Both the position numbers and the translations under genes were made by a program. Under the pieces are notes generated by a model. That model made no database searches, had not been told where the DNA came from, and saw nothing but the letters and a program-made list of their open reading frames with translations. DNA of 64,000 nucleotides, from contig NZ_CP120998.1 in assembly GCF_030719295.1 (NCBI RefSeq), positions 248,001 through 312,000 of the forward strand. Direction: 5' to 3'. Position 1 is the stretch's first letter; each line of letters begins with the position of its first letter. This DNA is from Streptomyces sp. Mut1. Its GTDB lineage: Bacteria; Actinomycetota; Actinomycetes; Streptomycetales; Streptomycetaceae. Below are positions 27,241 to 35,177 of this stretch, in pieces.

Positions 27241-27882
27241 TCAGCCGGAGGCGGCCGTCCCCGCCCGCAGCCCGGAGCCCGGCCCGGGGTGCCCGTCCGG
27301 CGGCGGGGCGGACAGCCAGGACAGGAGGAATTCACGGAACGGGACCATGTGTGCGTACGGCGGCTGCTCCGGATCACGGGTGCCGCCGAGCAGCACCACA
27401 CCCGCGACGGCCGCGGAGATGACGGTGGCCGCGCCCTCCGGGGAGACCTCGTCCGGGAGTTCGCCGGTCTCTCTCGCCCGTGCCAGCAGATCGCTGACCC
27501 ACTCGTACCACCAGACGACGACTCCGCCTCCGCTCTTCCGGGAAGGATCGCCGCCCAGCCGGAGGCCCGCCCGGGTCACGGGGTCCTCGCTGACGGCTTC
27601 GAGCAGGCGCGTCACGGTGCACGCCAGGCACTGGAGCAAGGTGCCCGAGGACTCGTGGCACTCGTTGACCAGGTTCCGCAGGCCGAGTTCCGCGGTGTTC
27701 TCGACCGCGGCAGCCAGCGCGTCCTTGCTCGAGAAGTGGAAGTGGAGGGCACCGGTGCTCACACCGGCCCGCTTGCTGATGGCAGGAAGCGAGGCCAGGG
27801 CGTACCCGTCGTCGGCGAAGACCTCCGCGGCCGCGATGATGAGAGCACGCCGGGTGCGGGCCGCCCGCTCCTGCTGGACCAT
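27241..27882 (-). CDS. ArpA/ScbR-type TetR regulator (GBL receptor homologue) 1
   Basis: A 213-residue TetR protein starting at MVQQERAARTRRALIIAAAE. The helix-turn-helix (GYALASLPAISKRAGVSTGA followed by LHFHFSSKDAL) is of the gamma-butyrolactone receptor type; these read LYFHF or LHFHF where other TetRs vary. The ligand domain contains Trp residues (VVVWWYEWVSDLL) in the region where receptors have a conserved Trp. It may be a true receptor or a pseudo-receptor (JadR2/AlpW-like) that senses other ligands. Its own upstream region contains an AAACC...GGTTT inverted repeat. Confidence 0.85.
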   Translation of the reverse strand: MVQQERAARTRRALIIAAAEVFADDGYALASLPAISKRAGVSTGALHFHFSSKDALAAAVENTAELGLRNLVNECHESSGTLLQCLACTVTRLLEAVSEDPVTRAGLRLGGDPSRKSGGGVVVWWYEWVSDLLARARETGELPDEVSPEGAATVISAAVAGVVLLGGTRDPEQPPYAHMVPFREFLLSWLSAPPPDGHPGPGSGLRAGTAASG

Positions 27883-27972
27883 GGGTTCCTCCTCATTCCC
27901 GCCCCGAGCGGCGCGCCGAGTCCCCCACTCCGGTCTCCGCGGACAGCGGTGTCCTGACTCGAAAACAATAGC

Positions 27973-27994
27973 AAACCGCATGCCTGGTTGGTTT
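27973..27994. promoter_or_regulatory. Possible autoregulatory element (ARE) of receptor homologue 1
   Basis: A 22-base AT-rich stretch with AAACC at one end and GGTTT at the other lies 91 bases upstream of the receptor gene start. AREs bound by ArpA-family receptors are 22-26-base imperfect palindromes of this kind. The centre is not symmetric, so the call is weak. Confidence 0.35.
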
Positions 27995-28112
27995 ATGAAG
28001 GTCTGACACGTCCGTCACAGGTCACGGACGCGCGCGCAGCGGCGGAATGGCAAGGAAGAGCAGGTACACGCACATGCGGTCGCCGTGCGGTCCACTGTTT
28101 CCCGCTGATACC

Positions 28113-28149
28113 GCTGCCGACCGCACCGGATCACGGTGCGGTCGGCAGC
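28113..28149. terminator. Hairpin terminator after receptor homologue 2
   Basis: A perfect 16-base stem (28113-28128 with 28134-28149) with loop GATCA lies 38 bases beyond the stop of the leftward receptor gene. No T-tract follows, which is usual for Streptomyces. With the ARE-like site at 27973 it accounts for most of the 304-base gap between the two TetR genes; the rest shows nothing recognisable. Confidence 0.8.
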
Positions 28150-28186
28150 AGCCGGAATCGAGGGATTCTCGAGTGCGGTCCGCCTG

Positions 28187-28852
28187 CTACGTGCCGGCGG
28201 ACACGAACGGCCTGTCGGTCTCTTCGTCGAGCTCGGCCAGGACCCGGGCACCGCGGTCCGGCGCGGTGTCCAGTCTGATCAGCGCCGCAGGAGTGGCGAT
28301 GGCGGGCAGTACGTGGTTGTACAGCACGGAGATGCGCTGGTGGAGATCCTTCCAGCCGGACTCCACCTCGGACATCGTCTGCGTCCCGATCCACGCGCCG
28401 ACGAAACACTGCGCGGTCTCCTCGGGGTTCACGTGCGGCAGCGCCTCGCCGCGTTCCTTCGCCTCGGTGACAAGCTTGGCGATCAGGCCGGACCAGGCGG
28501 GCCACGCGCTGCCGAACCGGGCGCGGCCCTGCATGTCGGCCGAGAGGCGGATACCGGCGAGCAGGATGACATCGCGAGGAATCCGGTGGGCCAGCGTCAT
28601 CCCGACGTCGACCCACTCCTGCAGTCTCAGATCACGCGGCGCCCACCGCGCGGGGTCGACCTGCGCGTCTATGACGCCGCGCGCCAGGGCTTCCTTGGAG
28701 TCGAAGTGGAAGTAGAGAGCGCCCTTGGTCACACCGGCACGCTCAAGGATCTCGGCCATGGTGGCCGCTGCGTAACCCCGTTCGGCGAACACCCCGGCGG
28801 CGCCCTCTATAACAGCGCGGCGGGTACGTATCGCACGCTCTTGCCGTGCCAT
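28187..28852 (-). CDS. ArpA/ScbR-type TetR regulator (GBL receptor homologue) 2
   Basis: A 221-residue receptor homologue: MARQERAIRTRRAVIEGAAG, then MAEILERAGVTKGALYFHFD as the recognition helix region, typical of ArpA, ScbR and AlpZ. The ligand domain has the receptor-like FGSAWPAWSGLIAKLV and CFVGAWIGTQTMSEVESGWKD, including the Trp conserved in genuine GBL receptors. It matches the receptor type more closely than homologue 1 and is the likelier sensor of the AfsA-derived signal made by the adjacent genes. It presumably represses a SARP and/or the afsA promoter. Confidence 0.88.
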   Translation of the reverse strand: MARQERAIRTRRAVIEGAAGVFAERGYAAATMAEILERAGVTKGALYFHFDSKEALARGVIDAQVDPARWAPRDLRLQEWVDVGMTLAHRIPRDVILLAGIRLSADMQGRARFGSAWPAWSGLIAKLVTEAKERGEALPHVNPEETAQCFVGAWIGTQTMSEVESGWKDLHQRISVLYNHVLPAIATPAALIRLDTAPDRGARVLAELDEETDRPFVSAGT

Positions 28853-28880
28853 GCCCCTCCTCCGATGGCGAACAAAACCG

Positions 28881-28902
28881 AACGGGAGGTACCTTACCCG
28901 TT
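28881..28902. promoter_or_regulatory. Palindrome upstream of receptor homologue 2 (ARE candidate)
   Basis: AACGGG and CCCGTT flank an AGGTACCT core with two extra bases, a near-perfect 22-base inverted repeat, 28 bases upstream of the receptor ATG. The AAACCG preceding it and CGTTTCC ending it resemble ARE half-sites. Autorepression by the receptor is likely. Confidence 0.45.
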
Positions 28903-28965
28903 TCCAGCCCTGTAAGCCGCTCCCCCTGGGGGTACTTCAGGGGGAGCGGTGCCATGTTCCGGGGG

Positions 28966-29736
28966 TTACCAGGCGGTCCGGCCTCCGTCCACCGGCACCG
29001 TCACGCCCGTCACGAAGCTCGCCAGGTCACTGCACAGCCAGGCGGCCGTCTCCGCCACCTCTTCCGGCTCCGCGGCCCGCTTCTGCGGTGCGGACCGGTG
29101 GGCCCGCGCCTCGGTCTCCGGTGAGTTCGCGAACCATTCGGCGGTCATCTCGGAGCGGGTCAGCCCCGGAGCGATCGCGTTGACGCGGATGCCCTGCGCC
29201 GCGTACTCGACGGCGGCCGCCTTGGTCAGCCCGATCACCGCGTGCTTGGACGCGATGTAGGGGGCCCCGGTGCCGGAGGCGACCAGCCCGCCGACACTAC
29301 TGGTGTTGACGATCGCCCCGCCCTTGCCCTCCAGCATGGCCGCGATCTCGTGGCGCATGCAGTTCCACACCCCCGTCACGTTCGTACCGACGACATGTTC
29401 GTACACATCGTCTCCGATGAGGTGCATCGGGGTCCTCGGGAGGCCGACGCCCGCGTTGTTGAAGGCCACGTCCAGCCGTCCGTGCCGCTCCACGGTGTTC
29501 TCCACCACGCGCCGCACGGCCTCCCCGTCACGCACGTCCAGGACCTGGTGGGTCACCTCGGCGCCCGTGCCGCGAAGTTCGTCCGCGAGTTCGCGCAGCC
29601 GGTCCTCCCGACGGGCCGTCAGCACGACGACAGCGCCGTGCCGGGCGAACACCCGCCCCGCGGCGGCCCCGATACCACTGCTGGCGCCATGGACGATCGC
29701 GATCTTTCCCTCCAGGATCGGAGCGGTGCCCTTCAT
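28966..29736 (-). CDS. Short-chain dehydrogenase in the GBL operon
   Basis: A 256-residue classical SDR: IVHGASSGIGAAAGRVFARH (NADP binding), FNNAGVGLP, NTSSVGGL, and the catalytic APYIASKHAVIGL (Tyr-x3-Lys). ATG 29736 overlaps the stop of the HAD gene (ATGA) and has GGAGG seven bases upstream, so it is preferred to GTG 29742. SDRs of the BarS1/ScbC type reduce the keto group of gamma-butyrolactone precursors. Position after HAD and next to afsA supports that role. It might instead be a polyketide ketoreductase. Confidence 0.82.
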   Translation of the reverse strand: MKGTAPILEGKIAIVHGASSGIGAAAGRVFARHGAVVVLTARREDRLRELADELRGTGAEVTHQVLDVRDGEAVRRVVENTVERHGRLDVAFNNAGVGLPRTPMHLIGDDVYEHVVGTNVTGVWNCMRHEIAAMLEGKGGAIVNTSSVGGLVASGTGAPYIASKHAVIGLTKAAAVEYAAQGIRVNAIAPGLTRSEMTAEWFANSPETEARAHRSAPQKRAAEPEEVAETAAWLCSDLASFVTGVTVPVDGGRTAW

Positions 29737-30464
29737 ATGCACACCTCCGCGCCCCGCGGCCGTGCCGCGTCCTGCCAGACGGTGCCCTCCCCGGCCTCCC
29801 GGTCGAGCCTGCGCACCAGGGCCTCGTCGATCTCGTCCGGCGAGCCGACCATGTGCCGGGTGCCGGCCGCACGCATCAGGGCCGGCTGGAAGCCGTGCTC
29901 GAAGGAGCTGGGGTGGCCGATGAAGGGGACGTCCAGCTCGCGGGCCCGGACCGCGAACGAGGCCGCGTCATCGATGAAGAGCACCTGCTCGCGGCGGAGA
30001 CCGAAGCAGTCCTCGGCGATCTCACGGATCCCGGGTCTGAAGTCGTTGGTGCAGATGTACCCGGGGGCGGTGAACCACGAGGCGCTCTCGCCCAGATGGC
30101 GTTCGAAGTGGTCCGCCCCCAGGCCGCCGTAGCAGACGAGGTCCAGGCCCAGTGCCCGTAACCGCTTCAGCAGCGGCACGGCGCCGTCGACGGGTCGCAC
30201 CGGATGCTCGCGCACATAGCGCTCGCGGGCCGCGAAGTAGGCCCGGAGCACTTCCTGTTCGCTCGCGTCCGTGCCGGTGGCCCCGGCCATGGCCCGCGCC
30301 GCCGCGCTCTGCGACTGCGACAGCAGGCGCTGCTCCAGCTCGGCGGTGTAGGTACCGCCCCACTCGACCACGAGCTGGTGCAGGACCGGGCTGAACGTGT
30401 CGTTGAGCAGGACTCCGTCGATGTTGACCGCGGCGAGGCGGAGCGTACAGAGTGGTGCGTTCAT
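29733..30464 (-). CDS. HAD-superfamily protein with Asn at the nucleophile position
   Basis: A 243-residue HAD-fold protein. Motif I reads LAAVNIDGVLLNDTF: the first Asp of DxDG, normally the phosphoryl nucleophile, is Asn (AAC codon). A later CYGGLG segment, and QVLFIDDAASFAVRARELDV (motif IV Asp pair) are intact. HAD phosphatases act in GBL biosynthesis to remove phosphate from the butenolide phosphate made by AfsA. If the Asn is real, the protein may be inactive as a phosphatase or use another group. It precedes the SDR in a two-gene operon divergent from afsA. Confidence 0.75.
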   Translation of the reverse strand: MNAPLCTLRLAAVNIDGVLLNDTFSPVLHQLVVEWGGTYTAELEQRLLSQSQSAAARAMAGATGTDASEQEVLRAYFAARERYVREHPVRPVDGAVPLLKRLRALGLDLVCYGGLGADHFERHLGESASWFTAPGYICTNDFRPGIREIAEDCFGLRREQVLFIDDAASFAVRARELDVPFIGHPSSFEHGFQPALMRAAGTRHMVGSPDEIDEALVRRLDREAGEGTVWQDAARPRGAEVCI

Positions 30465-30781
30465 CCAGCGAACTCCCTGTCTGTCTGACGGCCTGACGTT
30501 CACCCTGGGTACCCCGCGGGAAAACATCGCACACAACCGGTTTCTGTGTTGTCGCATTTCCATGCCCCGACGGAGCGACGCACACCCCTTAAGTCCGGTT
30601 CTCCCTACTTTTCGCCCCGATTTGGCACTGTGAACGGCCCGTAAAGCGGAATGACGGACTCAACTAAACAGGCCGCACTTTGCAAAGATTTTACTTTCGG
30701 TCTCACGTTAAGAAAACCGGTAGGTCCGTATCTTATAGGCGTCGTCGCTGACCGCACCGCACGTTCAAGACGGGGGTCCCC
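30465..30781. promoter_or_regulatory. Divergent GBL control region with an ARE-like palindrome
   Basis: These 317 bases are distinctly AT-rich for the window and separate the HAD-SDR operon from afsA. CACAACCGGTTTCTGTG (30532-30548) has CACA/TGTG ends around an ACCGGT core, like ArpA-family binding sites. TAAGA...TCTTA ends flank a second candidate near 30708-30736, closer to afsA. No gene is seen. Confidence 0.5.
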
Positions 30782-31735
30782 ATGGCTCTGTCCATTGCGA
30801 GTAGCAATACCGAACTGCCCGATATGCCCAAGCTCACTACGACAGTTCCCAAGGAGTACGTACACCGCGCCTCCCTGGCCGAGGTGTTCCTCACCGGCTG
30901 CACCGACCAGGAAGGGCTGTGCTTCACGCTGACCGGGCAGTGGCCGCGCGCTCACACGCTTTTCAACAGCCTGGACGGACGCAGCCACGACCCGCTCCAA
31001 GTGGCCGAGACATTCCGCCAGGCCGGTATGTTCCTGGCGCACGCCGAAATGGGCATACCGCTCGGCCACCACTTCGTGATGTGGAACCTCAATTACACGA
31101 CGTATCTGGAAAATCTGAACATAGGCCCCCGCCCGACCGACTTCGTGCTGGACGTGAGATGTGCGGACAGCGCCTACAGCGGGCGCACCGTCAGCCAGTT
31201 CCACATGGAGTTCACCATCCACCGGGACGGCGCCCTCGTCGCGCACGGAACGTCGCACTTCTCCGCCATCGCCCCGCGCGTCTACAACCGTCTGCGCGCG
31301 GGCCGTCCGCAGCGCGACGACTCCGCGGTGCCGTGGACCGGGCCGGACCGTGCCCCCATGGCGCCGGCCGCCGTGGGCCGTCACTCCGCGGCCGACGTGG
31401 CGCTCACCCCGACCGACGATTCATCGCGCTGGCTGCTGACCCCGGATCTGAACCACCCGATCTTCTTCGACCACTCCGGTGACCATCTGCCCGGCATGGT
31501 GTTGCTCGAAGCGGCGCGTCAGGCGGCGTGCACCCTGGTCGCGCCCCAGGTGATGTCCCCCGCGAGCGCGGCCACGGTCTTCCACCGCTACGCCGAGCTC
31601 GACCGCCCCTGCTGGGTCGAGGTGACCCGGATCTCGGCGGAGCACAACGAGCTGATGACTGTGGAAGTCGTGGGCCGGCAGGACGGCGAGGCCGTCTTCA
31701 CCTCGACCCTGACGGGCCCCGTGCGGCCTCGGTGA
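30782..31735 (+). CDS. AfsA-family gamma-butyrolactone synthase
   Basis: A 317-residue protein with two AfsA hot-dog repeats. Repeat 1: VPKEYVHRASLAEVFLTGCT and the DPLQVAETFRQAGMFLAHAE helix; repeat 2: DLNHPIFFDHSGDHLPGMVL and EAARQAACTLVAPQ. AfsA condenses dihydroxyacetone phosphate with a beta-ketoacyl-ACP, the first step to A-factor-type signals. Length matches the family (about 300). It is divergent from the HAD-SDR operon and close to two receptor homologues, forming a full signal synthesis and sensing set. ATG 30782 follows GGGGG at about seven bases. Confidence 0.93.
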   Translation: MALSIASSNTELPDMPKLTTTVPKEYVHRASLAEVFLTGCTDQEGLCFTLTGQWPRAHTLFNSLDGRSHDPLQVAETFRQAGMFLAHAEMGIPLGHHFVMWNLNYTTYLENLNIGPRPTDFVLDVRCADSAYSGRTVSQFHMEFTIHRDGALVAHGTSHFSAIAPRVYNRLRAGRPQRDDSAVPWTGPDRAPMAPAAVGRHSAADVALTPTDDSSRWLLTPDLNHPIFFDHSGDHLPGMVLLEAARQAACTLVAPQVMSPASAATVFHRYAELDRPCWVEVTRISAEHNELMTVEVVGRQDGEAVFTSTLTGPVRPR

Positions 31736-31780
31736 CCGGGCTGCCCGCCGGGCCGGGCCCCCGCCGCGTCGTAGGCCGGT

Positions 31781-32170
31781 TCAGGAACGGGCCGGAACCG
31801 TCTCCGCGGTGCCCTGCGAACGGTTGGTCTTCTCCCCGACCTCGCCCGGCGCGACCGTGCGCGGGTCGACCGCTTCGAGCGGCGAGCCGACCTTGTACGG
31901 GCACTCGGGGTCGTCGGGCCGGTTGGGGCGGTCGTGCGGCAGAAGGTAGAACGTACGGCGGGCGAACAGGCCGCTGCCCAGGCTCCGGGGTGCCTTCGGC
32001 GCGAGGTTGGAGTAGCCGATGAGACGGCCGTCGCGCTCGTACCGGGGCTTGCCCTTACGGGTGTTGACCTTGTCCAGGGCCTGTCGGACGTAGTCGAGGC
32101 CCATCGGGTCCTCCAGCCACACGATCTCGACCTCCTGGGCGACATCGCCTTCCTGGGGCAGTGCGCTCAT
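31781..32170 (-). CDS. Plasmid-associated hypothetical protein, 129 aa
   Basis: Starts at MSALPQEGDVAQEVEIVWLE and contains the stretches GLDYVRQALDKVNTRKGKP and GSGLFARRTFYLLPHDRPN. Similar proteins are found beside primase genes on Streptomyces plasmids, possibly the DUF6009 family (from memory, to be checked). It follows the primase/helicase gene on the same strand with a gap of 142 bases. A role in replication or maintenance is plausible but not shown. Confidence 0.6.
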   Translation of the reverse strand: MSALPQEGDVAQEVEIVWLEDPMGLDYVRQALDKVNTRKGKPRYERDGRLIGYSNLAPKAPRSLGSGLFARRTFYLLPHDRPNRPDDPECPYKVGSPLEAVDPRTVAPGEVGEKTNRSQGTAETVPARS

Positions 32171-32312
32171 CGGCCCTCCTGCGTGTGGGCGGCCGCGGGT
32201 CGGCCTGGTGGTGTGTCGTTCGCGGGGCTGGTGCCCCAAACGGCGGTGCGCCGTCCGGAACGTCCGCCTCCATCGTACGGGTGCCCGAGAATCGCGGGCA
32301 GGGCGCAGTCGG

Positions 32313-33857
32313 TCATCGTGCGCCCCCCTCGACCGCGCACTCCGGGAGCAGCGCGATGCCCGGATAGAGCTTCGTCGCATTATTCTTGATCATTTCCGCA
32401 GGTGACGCCAGACCGAGTTCCTGACGGATGCGGCTGGCGAAGGCACGCGGTGTGGAGGCGCGGATGCCTTCGTCCGAGCACCAGCGGCAGTACGTCTCGT
32501 ACAGCAGCTTCTGTTCGACGCGGAGGTCGGGGTTGGGTCCTTCGCCCTCGCCCTTGGTACAGCGTTCGGTGACGAACCGTCCGACGTGGTCCTCGGTGGT
32601 CTCGTACGCGGCCGTGGCGACCCGCACGGAGGCGGGTCCCGCCAGCGAGTCCCGGGTGGCCAGATAGCGCTGGGCGCCCTCGATGAGCCACTGCAGGATG
32701 CCGGGACCCTCGTCGGCGACGAGCTCGGCGGCCAGGTTGTCGATCTTGCGCTCGTCGGGAACACGCCGCTCGAAGGGAATGATGCGCATCCGGCGCCAGA
32801 ACGCGTGGCCGCCGGTGCCGACCTCGGGGCGGTGGTTGCCGAGCAGCCAGAGCTTGTGGGTCGGGGTGAAGGTGAAGAAGTTCTGCCGCATGCGCCGGGC
32901 GGTGATGGTGTCGCCTCCGGTGAGCAGCTTGACCCGGGCCTCGTTGAACTTGTCGTTGGGCTTGAGTTCGGAGCAGACGACGATGCGGCGCCCGTGCAGC
33001 TCGGTCAGCTCGGTGGAGTGCTCGGTGAACTTGCCCTTCTCCATGAGGAATCCGGGCGGTGCGGCGTTCGCGTAGTCGCCGAGGATCTGCGTCATGACCT
33101 CCAGGAGCACGGACTTGCCGTTGGCTCCGGAGCCGTACAGGAACGGCAGGACCTGCGCGCCGACGTCCCCGGTGACGGAGTAGCCGAGCAGCAGGTGCAG
33201 AAAGCGTGTGGTCTCCAGGCCCTTGTCGTCGCCGCCGAAGGTGTCCCGCAGAAAGCTGTCCCACCGCGGGACCGGCATCTTGAGCGGGGCGACGGTGGTG
33301 GCGCGCGAGTGCATGTCCGTGAGGGGATCGGGCTTGCGCAGTTCTCCGGTACGCAGGTCCACCACGCCGGCCGGGGTGCACAGGGCGTAGATGTCGCCGT
33401 CCAGGACGTCCGGGTCCAGGCGCAGGCTCGGCGCGGCCTGGGCCTGGAAGAGGAGGGCCTTGACCCCGGCGGTCGACTCGGAGTGGCGGCTGTGCCCGGC
33501 CAGTTGCCGGTCCGTGAAACGGCCGCTCGGGTCATGGGTGGCGTACTGCTCGGCCATCTCGCCGGCCGCCCAGACGGCGGCCTCCTCGCCACCGGTCAGC
33601 TTCCAGCGGTAGGTGTCCCAGGAGTGCCAGCCCATGCCGATGACGTACCGGAAGCGGTCCCTGTAGAGACGGGCGAACAGCTTCGCGTTGCCGCGGTCGG
33701 TGAGGGAGCCCGGCAACAGCCCGGTGGGCCGGGCTGGAGGTGTTTCGTTCTGCTGCGCGGGAAGGTTCGGCTGCTCCTGGAGAGCGATGTCGAGGCTGTG
33801 CTGATGAATCTGCCTGGCTGCGGCTTCTGCGTCGAAGCGCACGGGCTCGGCGCTCAT
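32313..33857 (-). CDS. P4-family plasmid/phage primase-helicase, 514 aa
   Basis: Residues about 60-200 match the D5 N-terminal domain (GLLPGSLTDRGNAKLFARLY, then GVVDLRTGELRKPDP). The SF3 helicase follows, with Walker A GSGANGKSV at about 242-250 and downstream GRRIVVCSELKPNDKF, FTFTPTHKLWLLGNHRPEVG and FWRRMRIIPFERRVP. Such proteins start and unwind plasmid, phage or integrative-element DNA. ATG 33857 has GAGGA seven bases upstream; the longer frame to 34022 crosses repeats. Next to it lies an iteron-rich inverted repeat and a ParA pair, so this is the replication gene of a plasmid. Giant Streptomyces linear plasmids such as SCP1 use a comparable primase-like replication protein. Confidence 0.9.
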   Translation of the reverse strand: MSAEPVRFDAEAAARQIHQHSLDIALQEQPNLPAQQNETPPARPTGLLPGSLTDRGNAKLFARLYRDRFRYVIGMGWHSWDTYRWKLTGGEEAAVWAAGEMAEQYATHDPSGRFTDRQLAGHSRHSESTAGVKALLFQAQAAPSLRLDPDVLDGDIYALCTPAGVVDLRTGELRKPDPLTDMHSRATTVAPLKMPVPRWDSFLRDTFGGDDKGLETTRFLHLLLGYSVTGDVGAQVLPFLYGSGANGKSVLLEVMTQILGDYANAAPPGFLMEKGKFTEHSTELTELHGRRIVVCSELKPNDKFNEARVKLLTGGDTITARRMRQNFFTFTPTHKLWLLGNHRPEVGTGGHAFWRRMRIIPFERRVPDERKIDNLAAELVADEGPGILQWLIEGAQRYLATRDSLAGPASVRVATAAYETTEDHVGRFVTERCTKGEGEGPNPDLRVEQKLLYETYCRWCSDEGIRASTPRAFASRIRQELGLASPAEMIKNNATKLYPGIALLPECAVEGGAR

Positions 33858-34009
33858 GAGCGTCCTCGCGCGGGGTCCGGGCGCTGCGCGCCGACGGACC
33901 GCCCGGCGGGGACCGGCGGGAAGGTCGAGGCCTGGTCGAGCAACTTCGGGTCCTTTGTCGGGCTTTTCGTGTGCGGGCCGTAGTTCCGCGCGCCTCCATG
34001 AGGCCTGCG

Positions 34010-34520
34010 CCGGCAAAACCACGGGACTACGGGACTGAAGGGACTGAGCTTTTGAGTTAGCCGAGCAGAGCGTAGCCCACCTTCGGTGGCCGCAACCGAG
34101 GAAGACTCACGTGTCGGGAAAACTGAGTCCCGTCAGTCCCGTAGCACCCCTGGCCGGGCGGCCGGCTCCGGGGCTGGTTCAGTCCCGTGCGGGCTCGATC
34201 CCGTTCGGTCCCGTTCAGCCCCGCACACAAAACCGCAGGTCAAAGCATTGGCCTGCAAAACAACGGGTCTGACGGGGCTGAACCGTGTAGTTATCCCCAG
34301 CATAGAGAATCAGACGTCGTACGCGCGCGTACACGTGTTCCCATATTCTTGAGTAGCTGATAACTACGAGGTTCAGCCCCGTCAGACCCGTTGTGGTGGG
34401 CAGGAAATGCTTTGACCTGCGGTTTTATGGCCACGGGACTGAACCGCAGGCGTGGGTCCCGTTCAGCCCCGCCCCGTTCAGCCCCGTGGGACTCTGCACC
34501 CGCCCCGGGCTGGTCTTCGA
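34010..34520. other. Candidate plasmid replication origin with iterons
   Basis: This gene-free stretch carries at least seven copies of the 12-mer GTTCAG[CT]CCCG[TC] in both orientations (34177, 34213, 34272 reverse, 34371, 34433 reverse, 34461, 34476) and partial copies near 34029 and 34125. It also holds a large inverted repeat with an AT-richer centre. It lies between the primase-helicase and the partition genes. Iterons beside a replication gene are the standard layout of an origin. Confidence 0.7.
34229..34426. repeat. Long inverted repeat with central palindrome
   Basis: Arms 34229-34295 and 34359-34426 (about 68 bases each) are largely complementary, both running from an AAAACCGCAGGTCAAAGCAT end through a GTCTGACGGGGCTGAAC core to GTAGTTATC. 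The 63-base spacer holds the perfect palindrome GTACGCGCGCGTAC (34319-34332). The structure could extrude as a cruciform or serve as a binding site for the replication protein. Confidence 0.85.
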
Positions 34521-34559
34521 GCCCGGCTGGACCGCTCCTTGAGCCCCGTGTGCCGGGGC

Positions 34560-35177
34560 TCAGACGTCCCGGCGCCCCGGCAGGTACTGGTCGAGCACGA
34601 CCGCCAGGAACTTGGTGTGGTCCGGCAGCCCGGCCTCGCTCACCAGGCCGTCGATGACCCCGCGCTGCGCACGCGTCGGCTTGTACTGGAGCTGTACGGG
34701 TCCGAGCCCGCGCAGGTCCGTGTTGTCCGGGGCAACCGCGAACAGCTTCGACTGGAACTTGGGCGCGCGGCGGGCGTCCCCGACCACCTGGGCGAGCCCC
34801 TTCTCGACGGCGGCCTCCACCGCGAGGAACACGATCTGGGTGTGCGTCAGGTCGCTGCTCTTGCGCAGCTTGCGGAAGCGGGTGGCCACATTGGTCGACA
34901 CGTAGAACCCCACCGGCTTCGCCGTGTCCGCGTCCGCGACCGCCGGTGCGGGCTCCTCGGCGAGCTCACGGCTGGGCTGCGGTACGACGACGGGGCGTGC
35001 GGCGGCCGGGACGGGCTGCGGCGACGTGGCGGCGGGTGCGGGGCTCTGCGGCGTGGCCCAGCCGGCGAGCGCGCCGGACGGCGCTGCTCCCCCGCTGAAC
35101 AGGTTGCCGACGCCTTCGTCCGACATGCTCTGCTCGTCGTCCTGGGCTTCGGTCCTCTTGTTCTTCGGCGGTGTCAT
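34560..35177 (-). CDS. Probable plasmid partition partner of ParA, 205 aa
   Basis: ATG 35177 overlaps the ParA stop (ATGA). The first 90 residues are a Pro/Ala-rich linker; the remainder (VGFYVSTNVATRFRKLRKSS, THTQIVFLAVEAAVEKGLAQ, QRGVIDGLVSEAGLPDHTKF) is helical and looks like a small DNA-binding domain. It does not match ParB proper, but small, diverse DNA-binding proteins are common partners of plasmid ParAs. Assignment rests mainly on coupling to parA. Confidence 0.6.
   Translation of the reverse strand: MTPPKNKRTEAQDDEQSMSDEGVGNLFSGGAAPSGALAGWATPQSPAPAATSPQPVPAAARPVVVPQPSRELAEEPAPAVADADTAKPVGFYVSTNVATRFRKLRKSSDLTHTQIVFLAVEAAVEKGLAQVVGDARRAPKFQSKLFAVAPDNTDLRGLGPVQLQYKPTRAQRGVIDGLVSEAGLPDHTKFLAVVLDQYLPGRRDV

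Noticed and set aside
34086..34352. Small ORF in the origin region
   Set aside because: Its sequence consists of iterons and one arm of the inverted repeat; no ribosome site.
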